Source: UBA9647 sp049522195 (GTDB taxonomy: Bacteria; Bacteroidota; Ignavibacteria; UBA10030). Taken from it: DNA of 59,630 nt. The notes below the pieces were generated by a model that saw only the letters and a program-made list of their open reading frames with translations, was not told where the DNA came from and did no database searches. Positions 1 to 8,547 of this stretch are shown here, piece after piece. Location of the stretch: positions 1-59,630 of the forward strand of contig JBEKOB010000015.1 of assembly GCA_049522195.1 (NCBI GenBank), written 5' to 3'. Every line of letters begins with the position of its first letter. The stretch's first letter is position 1. The position numbers and the translations under genes are program-made.

Positions 1-666
1 CTTCCCGAGGTTCTCGCCGCTGTTGTGCGATCTGCGAGTGCAGTCCGAAGTCTCGTCGCATATGAGTGTGGAGCTCAGGGTCCCTCGAAGGATTGCGCCT
101 ATGAAGGTCCTGTCATAAAAGCAATCACGGGTACCCCGATTGCGATGGAAGGAAAGTCCGCTAGCTGTGCACATTTCAGCCCCGTCGGGAATGTTGCTGC
201 CGCGATGTGCGATCTCTGGAGCAATGAGTCCGTGCAGAATGTTCGCCTTCTCTCCGGTCCGGCTCCGGAGGCGTATCTCGAATTGCTTGCCTACGACTGC
301 CGTTTGTTCAACGAGGCTCTCCGCACCGGAACGGAAGGGGCATATCAAACACTGTTGGTAGAGTCCGATATCCACCTGAGTCCTCAGGCGTATATTCTGT
401 CACCTGAGGCCACGACAAGAATTGCTTCCGCGATCGTGCAGGAACCGGATCATTACAAGATGACACTCAGCGCTGCGAAGGAGTCTGCTTCGATTCTGCG
501 TGAGGGAGCGCAGAAGAAAAAACTTGACCTGAATTCCCGTGAAATGGAATGGCTGGAGAGACTCAGCAGGGAGTTTGACGCTCTCACGACAGATGAACAA
601 GAGCTTCTGGTATCGATGAAGGACCGATACGGCCATCTCTTTTCTGCTGCCAGTTACGGTCTTTGA
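1..666 (+). CDS. mtaB: MtaB-like methanol/methyl:corrinoid methyltransferase, C-terminal half (5' cut by window edge)
   Basis: The frame is open from base 1, so the gene begins outside the window; 221 residues are visible against about 460 for MtaB. MtaB is the zinc enzyme that moves a methyl group from methanol to the cobalt of a corrinoid protein (MtaC). The stretches YECGAQGPSKDC, EGPVIKAITG, CAHFSPVGN and CDLWSNESVQNV resemble the conserved core of that family, including cysteines (visible residues 23, 56 and 70) that are candidates for the known zinc ligands. The C-terminal third is charged and helical. The stop is at 664-666, and the next gene on the same strand follows after 68 bp, consistent with one transcript. 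Any mtaC or mtaA partner would be upstream, out of view. The true methyl donor in a bacterium of this kind is unknown; methanol or an O-methylated compound are both possible. Confidence 0.75.
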   Translation, partial: LPEVLAAVVRSASAVRSLVAYECGAQGPSKDCAYEGPVIKAITGTPIAMEGKSASCAHFSPVGNVAAAMCDLWSNESVQNVRLLSGPAPEAYLELLAYDCRLFNEALRTGTEGAYQTLLVESDIHLSPQAYILSPEATTRIASAIVQEPDHYKMTLSAAKESASILREGAQKKKLDLNSREMEWLERLSREFDALTTDEQELLVSMKDRYGHLFSAASYGL

Positions 667-734
667 CCAATCGTTGTCCCAGGCGGTTTCTAATAGTTCC
701 TCACATTATCGAACACTTAGTCTGAAGGTATATC

Positions 735-3068
735 ATGCCAACAATTATTGAGGCTCTTGCACAGGCCAGCGTCATCCATACCACCTCGCCTTCAATTCCG
801 GTTGAGCGTACGGTTGCTCGTGAACTCCAGATGATTATCGGCAATCGTGTCGAGATTAAGCAAAGCTCGGGGTTGAGCGCACCGGCGGGAAACATTCGCG
901 TGGCTGTCGTTCAGGAAAAGGGAAAATGGCACTCCCTCCATCCGGCTCTTGACGGGGAGAAGGATTGGATGATGGTGCGGGCGAAGAACGGATCGGGAAT
1001 TGAAGTGCTCGCATCACGACCTCACCTCCTCTATTATCTTTTTACGATGTTGGTGGAGGACTGGAAAGGCATGGGGGCAGAGGAGTTTGTGAAAGGAAAG
1101 ATCGTCCATCCGTCATTCCGGAATCTCAGACCGGTGTATGATCTGTTTCTGACACAGCACGCCCGGACTGTGCGCAATTTCAACCGGGAGGAACATGTCC
1201 GCAACCTCGCCCGGCTTGGATTTTCCCATGCCGAGGTCAACGGCCTCGCGTTCGCCGTCCCGTTTGAGCGAGGACCCCAGGGGGAACTTCTGCATCGGTT
1301 CTACACGTACTGCCCGTCTCTCGATCAATTCATTTCCAGTCGCCTGAACAAAGGAATCTATGATGATGATTACCTGCAGGCGAACCTGAATTTCCTCAAG
1401 ACGAACGCTGCCCTCGCGGAAAAGTATGGGCTGGCCCCCGGCCTTGTCTGTTTTGAACCCCGGTCGGTCCCCGACAATCTCCTGCAGCGATATCCGATGC
1501 TCCGCGGCGCACGCGTCGATCACCCAATTCGAAGCTGGCATCCGAGATACAATCTGTCGATTGCCCATCCGGTGGTGCGAGAACATTATGCGGAAATGTT
1601 GGAGAATCTACTCCGGGAAGTACCTGCGCTGGAATACATGTCAGTGTGGTCGAATGACAGCGGAGCGGGATTTGAGTACACGAATTCGCTGTACGTTGGA
1701 CGCAATGGCGGCGGTTATGTTATTCGAGAGTGGAAAGGAGACATGGAAATCGCAGAGGCTGCGGCGAACAATCTCGTACGCTTCATGAAGACACTACGCG
1801 ATGCAGGGCGCAGGGTGAATCCGAATTTCAGAACTCTAATTCGGCTTGAACCATTCTGGGTCGAACACGATTACATCTGGAATCAATTGGGTGATGGGCT
1901 GGATGTCGAGGTTTCTTCTCTCCTCACAAAAGGATGGAAGCTGGCTTACCAACATCCAAAGTACAAGGAAGCGCGCGAGATCCATGGCACCGCGCTTCAC
2001 AATAAATTCGTGGATGCTGAGAAACCTGTCATCGAAGAACTTCGCAAGAAGAAATCGGAGGCAGATGTCTACTTCAATCCCGGCACAATCTGGAATCACG
2101 AGCCGCTGCTGGGGATTCCGTTCCCGGGCTTGGTCTATGATAAGCTGGTGGATATGGCGAAACAGGGAGTAACAACACCGTGTTTCAACGGCGGCACAAC
2201 CCCTCAGTCGTTTGCGCCATACAACATCAACCAGGAGCTTGTCCGGGCATTCCAGGCAAATGCGAGCCTCGACCTCGATGCATTCCTGCAGGAAAAGGCG
2301 GCAGGCTGGATCGGTGAATCGCTGGCCGCCGATCTTGTAACGGTCTGGAAACATTCCGATGAGGCCTACCGGTCGTTCCCGATTCCGATCTGGATCTACT
2401 CTTCATGGGGTAATTGGTATCGTCTCGCCACAAGACCAATTGTTCCAAACGTCGAAGCTATCTCCGAAAAAGACCGGGAGTACTATGAGAAGTTCCTGCT
2501 TGCGACCTCTCACAATCGCTGCCGTGTCGACTTCCGCTATGACGTCGGGTTTGATCTGGTCGATCCGGCTCATGCATATCATTGCACGAAACTGATGGAT
2601 CGCGATCTGTTCCCGGAGATCGAGGCAGCGTTGAAACTTCTCCGTCACATGAAGGCAAAAGCAACGACAGATGCAGCACTTGCATGCATTGAGGACACGA
2701 CAGACCGGATGCGGGGGCTCCAATGCTGGTACCGGACGCAGCGCAACGTGGCAGCCTGGGTCGCGGGTGTCCACGGGTATCTCGAGACAAAGGACAGAAA
2801 GGTGAAGAAGGAATCACGCCGGCTGTTGAAGCAAATGGTCCTCGATGAAATTGAGAACACGAAGGAATTGCTGAAGCTGTGGGAGACTTCGAAGACGAAC
2901 TGGATGATCCTTTCTGATGTCGGCGAAACGACGTTTATCTATTATAAGAACTTTGGCGAACAGCTCAAGCGGAAGATTGCTTTGATGAAGAAGCATGAGA
3001 ACGACGAACCGTACGTGGATCCGGATTTCCAATGGCGCGTTCCAGGGTTCACGGACGCCAAAGCATAA
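735..3068 (+). CDS. putative cytoplasmic glycoside hydrolase (GH20/GH67-like N-domain plus TIM barrel)
   Basis: 777 residues with no signal peptide. Residues about 20-115 look like the alpha/beta N-terminal domain found before GH20, GH67 and GH84 catalytic barrels: a conserved VERTVARELQ start, a strand reading GIEVLASRPHLLYYLF, then a linker. From about 125 on, NLRPVYDLFLTQHARTVRNF and ARLGFSHAEVNGLAF fit the first strands of a TIM barrel. The region near WSNDSGAGFEY (about 312-322) is acidic and aromatic, as in glycosidase active sites, followed by RLEPFWVEHDYIW. The C-terminal 150 residues are helical. I cannot name the exact family or substrate. Position between a methyltransferase and sugar kinases suggests intracellular breakdown of a modified oligosaccharide; this is inference. 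The ATG at 735 is the first after the previous stop. Confidence 0.5.
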   Translation: MPTIIEALAQASVIHTTSPSIPVERTVARELQMIIGNRVEIKQSSGLSAPAGNIRVAVVQEKGKWHSLHPALDGEKDWMMVRAKNGSGIEVLASRPHLLYYLFTMLVEDWKGMGAEEFVKGKIVHPSFRNLRPVYDLFLTQHARTVRNFNREEHVRNLARLGFSHAEVNGLAFAVPFERGPQGELLHRFYTYCPSLDQFISSRLNKGIYDDDYLQANLNFLKTNAALAEKYGLAPGLVCFEPRSVPDNLLQRYPMLRGARVDHPIRSWHPRYNLSIAHPVVREHYAEMLENLLREVPALEYMSVWSNDSGAGFEYTNSLYVGRNGGGYVIREWKGDMEIAEAAANNLVRFMKTLRDAGRRVNPNFRTLIRLEPFWVEHDYIWNQLGDGLDVEVSSLLTKGWKLAYQHPKYKEAREIHGTALHNKFVDAEKPVIEELRKKKSEADVYFNPGTIWNHEPLLGIPFPGLVYDKLVDMAKQGVTTPCFNGGTTPQSFAPYNINQELVRAFQANASLDLDAFLQEKAAGWIGESLAADLVTVWKHSDEAYRSFPIPIWIYSSWGNWYRLATRPIVPNVEAISEKDREYYEKFLLATSHNRCRVDFRYDVGFDLVDPAHAYHCTKLMDRDLFPEIEAALKLLRHMKAKATTDAALACIEDTTDRMRGLQCWYRTQRNVAAWVAGVHGYLETKDRKVKKESRRLLKQMVLDEIENTKELLKLWETSKTNWMILSDVGETTFIYYKNFGEQLKRKIALMKKHENDEPYVDPDFQWRVPGFTDAKA

Positions 3069-3091
3069 GTGGAGATAATTGGGCAGCGCAC

Positions 3092-4243
3092 GTGACTGTG
3101 GCAAAACGTATTCTCATAGCGCCGGATTCGTTCAAGGGATCATTGACCGCCCAGGAGGCGGCCTCCGCCATTGAACGAGGCGTGCTGCAGTCCGTACCAG
3201 ATGCAACAGTGCTCAACCATCCCATTTCTGATGGCGGCGAAGGACTCGTGAACGTCGTGACACCGGTCCTTGGCGGTCGCATGATAACCACCATGGTCAC
3301 CGGTCCACTCCCGGGCCAACGCGTTGATGCGAAGTGGGGGTTGTCAGCGGATGGTTCGACAGCCATCATCGAAATGGCTGAGGCAGCTGGGTTGACGCTC
3401 GTTCCACCGGAGCGTCGGGACCCGAAAGTCACAACAACATACGGCGTCGGAGAGCTCATCGCAGCTGCACTCGATGCCGAAGTAACATCCATTGTGATTG
3501 GCATTGGTGGAAGCGCAACCAACGACGGCGGTGCAGGGATGGCAGAGGCGCTCGGGGTCCGGTTTCTGGATTCCTCAGGAAACCCGATTGCGCGTGGTGG
3601 AGCAGCTCTGGTGAACCTTGCACACATAGACTCTGAGGAGAGGCACCCCAGACTCGAGAATGTTGAGGTGCTTGTTGCGTGCGATGTGCAGAACACGCTT
3701 TGTGGAACACAGGGTGCTTCAGCAGTGTATGGACCCCAGAAAGGGGCAACGCTAAGCGACGTATCGCGCCTGGACAAGGCTCTCGAGCGATATGGCAATA
3801 TTATTCAATTGCAGATGGGCATCGATGTCCTCACGCTTCCCGGAGGCGGGGCTGCCGGCGGGCTCGGTGCGGGTCTTGTTGCCTTCTGCGGTGGAAAATT
3901 GATGAGAGGTATCGATCTCGTCTTTCGGGTCACAAAGTTCGATGAGCGCCTTAAGGATTCGGACCTTGTCATCACCGGTGAAGGGAAAATCGACCGTCAG
4001 ACATGTTATGGGAAAGCCCTTTCGGGTGTGATCGAGCGCGCCCATCGCTTCAAAGTACCCGTCATCGCTGTTGTTGGCGGACTCGAAGGGGAAAGGAAGT
4101 TCTTCGTAAACAACGAATCGTTCGCAGATCTTGAGACGCTGGTCGATTCTCAAACGACGGAGGACGATGCTATCAGGAATGCATCGCGGCTGCTCTCGGA
4201 GAAGACGAAACTCTTGATTCAACGGTATTTAAGTCGTACTTAA
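3092..4243 (+). CDS. glycerate 2-kinase (GlxK/GarK family)
   Basis: Phosphorylates D-glycerate with ATP, feeding it into lower glycolysis. The N-terminus KRILIAPDSFKGSLTAQEA, the PISDGGEG motif and GIGGSATNDGGAGM are hallmarks of the family, and about 383 residues is the normal length. An ATG at 3032 would add 20 residues overlapping the previous gene, but family members begin just before the IAPDSFKGS strand, so a GTG at 3092 (or 3098) is preferred. A GGAG at 3071-3074 is the only nearby ribosome-binding site and is rather far away. The gap to the upstream stop is 23 bp, so it is in the operon. Its presence implies the pathway releases glycerate, as in sugar-acid breakdown. Confidence 0.88.
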   Translation: MTVAKRILIAPDSFKGSLTAQEAASAIERGVLQSVPDATVLNHPISDGGEGLVNVVTPVLGGRMITTMVTGPLPGQRVDAKWGLSADGSTAIIEMAEAAGLTLVPPERRDPKVTTTYGVGELIAAALDAEVTSIVIGIGGSATNDGGAGMAEALGVRFLDSSGNPIARGGAALVNLAHIDSEERHPRLENVEVLVACDVQNTLCGTQGASAVYGPQKGATLSDVSRLDKALERYGNIIQLQMGIDVLTLPGGGAAGGLGAGLVAFCGGKLMRGIDLVFRVTKFDERLKDSDLVITGEGKIDRQTCYGKALSGVIERAHRFKVPVIAVVGGLEGERKFFVNNESFADLETLVDSQTTEDDAIRNASRLLSEKTKLLIQRYLSRT

Positions 4244-4285
4244 TATGCCTGAGGGAGAAGAATACTTCATTTTTGAGGGGGATTT

Positions 4286-5218
4286 TTGACAGCTACGGCT
4301 CCGTTGAAGCACACTCGTTTTCTCGATACCCTTTCCGTTGCTTTTCTCGCTGTCGTGTGGGGTATGGCATGGCCGGTGGCCAAGATCGGCCTTCGTGATT
4401 GTGATCCGATTCTTTTGGCAAGCTTCCGCAGCATCGTCGGCGGCGTCTTTCTCTATGGGTGGCGCTACTTCAAGAGGGACAAGGAGCCGCTCGATGGCCA
4501 CACTCTCTGGGTGGCGTTTTTGTCAGGATCATTGTGGGTAGGAATCCCGATGGCACTCGTCTCGTGGGCTCTCCTGTACATCAACGTTGGACTCGGCTCA
4601 ATCCTTCAGAGCACAACACCATTCTTTGTAGCGATCTGCGCGTTCTACCTGCTGGGAGAAAGACAATTCTCAGTTGCCAAGATTGGGGGACTTGTTATCG
4701 GCTTTGTGGGCGTCGTAGTCCTGTTTTGCGAGAAGCCAATTATAGAGTTTGCAAGCTTGACGGTTGTTGGGGCTCTGGCCGTATTCATTTCTTCGATTCC
4801 CAACGGATTTGGTCAGGTATACGCTCGGAAACACTTCAAAGGAAAAGACCAATTCGGATTCATGACAGCAATCCTCGTTATTGCGGGACTCGAGACATTG
4901 CCATTTGCTTTCCTGGCTGGTGTCCCCAAGTTGCATCTTACCCTCAATCTGGTCCTTTCGACGCTGTATCTTGGAATCATGGCCTCCGCAGTACCATTTG
5001 CGGTCTATTTTGCCCTCTTGGTTCGCGTCGACGTTGTTATTCTTTCAATGGTCGGATATCTCATACCCGTCGTGGCCGTTGCCTCGGGTATCATATGGTT
5101 TGGCGAAAGCATGTCGCCCACCCAAATCGTAGGGTCGGTTCTAGTGCTGGTGGGAGTTGTTCTCGCTACACAATTTGATCTTGTGAAGACGAAAATCCTG
5201 TCCCGGAAAACCTCGTAA
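4286..5218 (+). CDS. EamA/DMT-family transporter (10 TM)
   Basis: 310 residues with about ten hydrophobic helices arranged as two EamA repeats (roughly 12-145 and 155-300). The first repeat carries the family-typical start VWGMAWPVAKIGL, and the second ends in GESMSPTQIVGSVLVLVGVV. Members export or import small metabolites; the substrate cannot be read from sequence. The start is TTG at 4286, preceded by a strong GAGGGGG (about 4275-4281), with no closer ATG. It lies 42 bp after glycerate kinase and 11 bp before the oxidoreductase, so it is co-transcribed. Confidence 0.85.
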   Translation: MTATAPLKHTRFLDTLSVAFLAVVWGMAWPVAKIGLRDCDPILLASFRSIVGGVFLYGWRYFKRDKEPLDGHTLWVAFLSGSLWVGIPMALVSWALLYINVGLGSILQSTTPFFVAICAFYLLGERQFSVAKIGGLVIGFVGVVVLFCEKPIIEFASLTVVGALAVFISSIPNGFGQVYARKHFKGKDQFGFMTAILVIAGLETLPFAFLAGVPKLHLTLNLVLSTLYLGIMASAVPFAVYFALLVRVDVVILSMVGYLIPVVAVASGIIWFGESMSPTQIVGSVLVLVGVVLATQFDLVKTKILSRKTS

Positions 5219-5229
5219 AGGGTTCTCTC

Positions 5230-6141
5230 ATGACTCGCATTGGCCTGGTCGATCTCGATACTTCTCACCCGAAGTCGTTCACGAAGATCCTTAACGCAAT
5301 GCCCGGCGTAAAGGTCAATGCACTCTGGGATGGCCGTGATGTGTGGCCGGAAGGATACGATGAGCGCTTCGCGAAAGAGAACGATATTCCAAACGTGTGC
5401 AAGCGCCTCGAGGATATGATCGAACACGTCGACGCGGTCATGATCCACGGCGTAAATTGGGATAAACACGTCGACCGTGCCTACCCGTTCATTGAGGCCG
5501 GAAAACCGGTGCTGATCGACAAGCCGATGGTCGGCAAAGTCCGCGACATCTACACACTTCTCGAGCTCCACGTCACCCATGGGACGCCAGTCTATGGAGG
5601 ATCTGCCTTGCGGTATGCACAGGAGATCGGAATGATCCGATCGCAAGCCGACCGTGTTGGTGAGGTGTTGACGGCAATTGCGACGGGTCCGGGGGACTTT
5701 TTCAGCTACGGCATTCACACGACGGAACTGGCACAGGGAATGGTCGGTACCGGAGCGAATTACGTCGAATACGTCGCCGAAAATAAATCTTCGTTCATTG
5801 CTGTAACCTACCATAACGGGTTTGTTCTGCTGCTGCAACTTCAGCAGCCATTTCAAGAGTGGTCAATGTGTCTGTATTCCACGACAGGTATGCACACGAT
5901 GCGTGTTGACCCAACGCGCATGTACGAGGCCTTCCTGCAGAACTTCATTGATATCGTAAACAAGAAAGATGTCTCGTTCTCTCTGGAAGCACCGCTTGAG
6001 GCGGTCAAAATCCTGATCGCAGCAAAACTCTCCCGGCAGCATGGCGGGAAAATTTATCTTTCGGAGGTTCCCGCGGAAGAGGGGTTCGATGGAGCGGCGT
6101 ATGCCGCTGAATACGCTGCCGCGAAACGTCGGGGAGTATAA
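5230..6141 (+). CDS. Gfo/Idh/MocA-family NAD(P)-dependent oxidoreductase
   Basis: 303 residues. The N-terminal Rossmann strand reads TRIGLVDLDTSHPKSF, an unusual variant of the GxGxxG loop. It is followed by DAVMIHGVNWDKHVDRAYPFIEAGKPVLIDKPM, where the DKP triplet is the family's EKP motif with Asp for Glu. The C-terminal half (about 125-300) is the alpha/beta domain that binds the sugar or polyol. Members oxidise or epimerise sugars, inositols or amino sugars. It sits 11 bp after EamA and 3 bp before the nucleotidyltransferase, so translation is probably coupled. The substrate is unknown; the context suggests a sugar released by the glycosidase-like protein. Confidence 0.8.
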   Translation: MTRIGLVDLDTSHPKSFTKILNAMPGVKVNALWDGRDVWPEGYDERFAKENDIPNVCKRLEDMIEHVDAVMIHGVNWDKHVDRAYPFIEAGKPVLIDKPMVGKVRDIYTLLELHVTHGTPVYGGSALRYAQEIGMIRSQADRVGEVLTAIATGPGDFFSYGIHTTELAQGMVGTGANYVEYVAENKSSFIAVTYHNGFVLLLQLQQPFQEWSMCLYSTTGMHTMRVDPTRMYEAFLQNFIDIVNKKDVSFSLEAPLEAVKILIAAKLSRQHGGKIYLSEVPAEEGFDGAAYAAEYAAAKRRGV

Positions 6142-6144
6142 CAC

Positions 6145-7023
6145 ATGAGCACAGGCGACAAACGCGCGGTGATCCTGGCGGGTGGAATTTCCTCAAGGAT
6201 GAAGAAATCTCCAGTGGATCCCCACCTGGATTCGAAGCTTGTCCGACAGGCCGACGAGGGAACAAAAGGAATGATCGGAGTCGGTGATGGAGGGCGCCCG
6301 TTCCTTGATTACTCGCTGAACAACATGAAACACGCCGGCCTTCAGGACGTCGTCATCGTTATTGCCGAGCACGATGCTGAGTTGCGCCAGTACTACGGTT
6401 CCAAAGATCGGGACAACGATTTCCATGGTCTCCGCATTTCGTATGCGATCCAGCGTATCCCGCCCGGCAGGAAAAAGCCGATCGGCACATCCGACGCGTT
6501 GACACAAGCGCTCCTGAGTCGACCCGACTGGGAAACCGGGGATTTCATCGTCTGCAACAGCGACAATTTGTATTCCATCCGCGCCTTTACAATGCTTCTT
6601 GATGCTGATGCACCCAACGCGCTCATTGACTATGACCGGTCAGGACTGGAATTCGATGAAACAAGGATTTCCCATTTTGGTATCACAAAAAAAGATAAGG
6701 ACGGATTTCTGCTGGAGATCGTCGAGAAGCCGAAAATGGAGGAACTCGACGGCCTGCGATCAGTCGACGGAACACTCCGCGTCAGCATGAATATTTTCCG
6801 ATTGAACTATACCATGATTTTTGGACCCCTGAGAGACTGTCCCGAGAACCCCGTTCGTCAGGAAAAAGAACTCGTCATGGCGGTGACGAACATGGTCAGG
6901 GCAAACCCGCGATCGTTAAAAGCGCTGCCTCTGAAAGAACACGTGCCCGATCTGACATACAAGGAAGATATTCCGGTCACACGGGAATATCTCAGGAAGC
7001 ATTTCGCCACCATGGAGTGGTAG
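6145..7023 (+). CDS. sugar nucleotidyltransferase (NTP_transferase family)
   Basis: 292 residues. The N-terminal ILAGGISSRM is the nucleotide-binding signature of enzymes that join a sugar 1-phosphate to an NTP. It is followed by a roughly 30-residue insertion (KKSPVDPHLDSKLVRQ...) before GRPFLDYSLNNM. VCNSDNLYS (about 134-142) matches the metal-binding Asp region, and VEKP (about 194-197) the conserved Glu-Lys. Together with the adjacent galactokinase-family gene it would turn a free sugar into a sugar phosphate and then a nucleotide sugar. The spacing of 3 bp after the oxidoreductase supports one operon. Which NTP and sugar are used is not visible. Confidence 0.8.
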   Translation: MSTGDKRAVILAGGISSRMKKSPVDPHLDSKLVRQADEGTKGMIGVGDGGRPFLDYSLNNMKHAGLQDVVIVIAEHDAELRQYYGSKDRDNDFHGLRISYAIQRIPPGRKKPIGTSDALTQALLSRPDWETGDFIVCNSDNLYSIRAFTMLLDADAPNALIDYDRSGLEFDETRISHFGITKKDKDGFLLEIVEKPKMEELDGLRSVDGTLRVSMNIFRLNYTMIFGPLRDCPENPVRQEKELVMAVTNMVRANPRSLKALPLKEHVPDLTYKEDIPVTREYLRKHFATMEW

Positions 7024-7062
7024 CGCTCCTTTCATCTCATCACAATCAACGCGAATACCTTC

Positions 7063-8541
7063 GTGCGCCCACTGCAACACGGTTCCCCGGATGTCTTGCA
7101 TGCGCTCTACAACTGTCCTCCCGGGGAACTTACCGCACACCGCGCCCGCTATACGCGTCTCTACAACCTGTTTCGTGTACACTACTCCGGGAAACAACCC
7201 CAATACATTGTGCGTGCGCCGGGCCGCGTCAACCTCATCGGCGAGCATACCGACTACAACGGCTATCCCGTCTTCCCGATGGCCATTGACCGGGATTTTG
7301 TCTTTGTCATCGCAGCCGGATCGGGGCCGACAATTCAGCTTCGAAACGAAGAGCCCTCCTTCCAGACAAAGACATTTGACGCGGGATTCCCCCTTCCCCC
7401 ATTCCCGCAGGGGGACTGGGGAAACTATGTGAAGGCCGCCGTGAATGGAATCCTCGAGGCTGGTTTGGTCGATCCGAAGAAGGCCCTGGGTTTCGATGCA
7501 ATTGTCGGAGGGACGATTCCGGAGTCCGCTGGGTTGTCGTCATCGTCGGCTCTGGTGGTGGCGTCTGCCCTGGCATTCCTCGCAGCAAATAACACGAAGG
7601 TTGAAACAAGGACGCTTGCAGACCTGCTTGCACGGGCGGAACGCTATGTCGGCAGCGAAGGCGGCGGCATGGACCAGGCCGTATCACTGCTGGCAGAGGC
7701 AGGCAAGGCACTGAAGATCGACTTCTTTCCTTTGAGGACGAAGCCAACCCCGCTTCCCGAAGGTATTATCTTTGTGGTCTGCAACAGCCTGATTCGTGCG
7801 CCCAAGAGTGAAAGCGTCCGCTACGCATATAACCGCCGGGTGATCGAGTGCAGGCTGGCAACAGCGCTCTTGGCAAAAGCCGTTGAGGGGAAAACCGGCA
7901 GGACGATTTCGCCAAAACGTCTCGCCGATCTTTCTGCAGCACAACTGGGTGTAGACCCGGCAACGCTGGATGGATGGGCACGGGAGATCATTGGCGAGCG
8001 CTCTCTCTCGCTGATCGATATTGCACAGCGCCTTGGGAAGACGCCTGAAAGTCTTGAAAAAGAAGCATGTACCCTGCGGGACCGAAGTACACTCAAAGAG
8101 CCACCAGATGGTTTTCGTGTCTGGAACCGCTACCGGCACGTGGTGACAGAGGCAGAGCGGGTGCATCGCATGGAGCGCGCTTTGCAGGAAGGAAACCTGG
8201 CGGAGATTGGATCTCTGATGAATCAATCTCACGCAAGCTGCAGGGACGACTATGAGATCAGTTGTCCTGAACTCGAAGCTCTCGTTGCCATTGCGCGAGA
8301 ACATGGCGCACTGGGTGCTCGCCTGACAGGAGCGGGATTTGGAGGCTGTACGGTGAACGCAGTTCCAAGAGAAAACATTGAGCAGTTTATGCCAGGTGTG
8401 ACAGCAGAGTATTACGAAGGGTATGTGAAGCGGGAGACAGAGGAGGTGTTCACCGGTTATCGCGATCTCCGGGATGTTCTTTTTCCCTGCCGGGCCTCAA
8501 TGGGGGCCGGATACTGGCCAGCTTCAGAACTCATGGGATAG
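7063..8541 (+). CDS. galK: galactokinase-family GHMP kinase
   Basis: 492 residues, longer than bacterial GalK (about 380-400) and nearer eukaryotic GALK2 (N-acetylgalactosamine kinase). It has all three GHMP motifs: the galactokinase signature GRVNLIGEHTDYNG (residues 54-67), the ATP loop GLSSSSALVV (157-166), and GARLTGAGFGGCTV near the C-terminus. GGGMDQ (200-205) supplies the catalytic Asp 204. It phosphorylates galactose or an amino/modified galactose at C1. No galT or galE is present; the preceding gene is a nucleotidyltransferase, so the pair may act as a kinase-pyrophosphorylase salvage route. The start is GTG at 7063; no in-frame ATG lies close by. The symbol reflects the family and not a proven substrate. 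Confidence 0.8.
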   Translation: MRPLQHGSPDVLHALYNCPPGELTAHRARYTRLYNLFRVHYSGKQPQYIVRAPGRVNLIGEHTDYNGYPVFPMAIDRDFVFVIAAGSGPTIQLRNEEPSFQTKTFDAGFPLPPFPQGDWGNYVKAAVNGILEAGLVDPKKALGFDAIVGGTIPESAGLSSSSALVVASALAFLAANNTKVETRTLADLLARAERYVGSEGGGMDQAVSLLAEAGKALKIDFFPLRTKPTPLPEGIIFVVCNSLIRAPKSESVRYAYNRRVIECRLATALLAKAVEGKTGRTISPKRLADLSAAQLGVDPATLDGWAREIIGERSLSLIDIAQRLGKTPESLEKEACTLRDRSTLKEPPDGFRVWNRYRHVVTEAERVHRMERALQEGNLAEIGSLMNQSHASCRDDYEISCPELEALVAIAREHGALGARLTGAGFGGCTVNAVPRENIEQFMPGVTAEYYEGYVKRETEEVFTGYRDLRDVLFPCRASMGAGYWPASELMG

Positions 8542-8547
8542 TCCTCC

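Noticed and set aside
3032..3091. Upstream ATG start for glycerate kinase at 3032.
   Set aside because: It overlaps the previous coding region by 37 bp and adds 20 residues not seen in the family; the IAPDSFKGS strand should be near the N-terminus.
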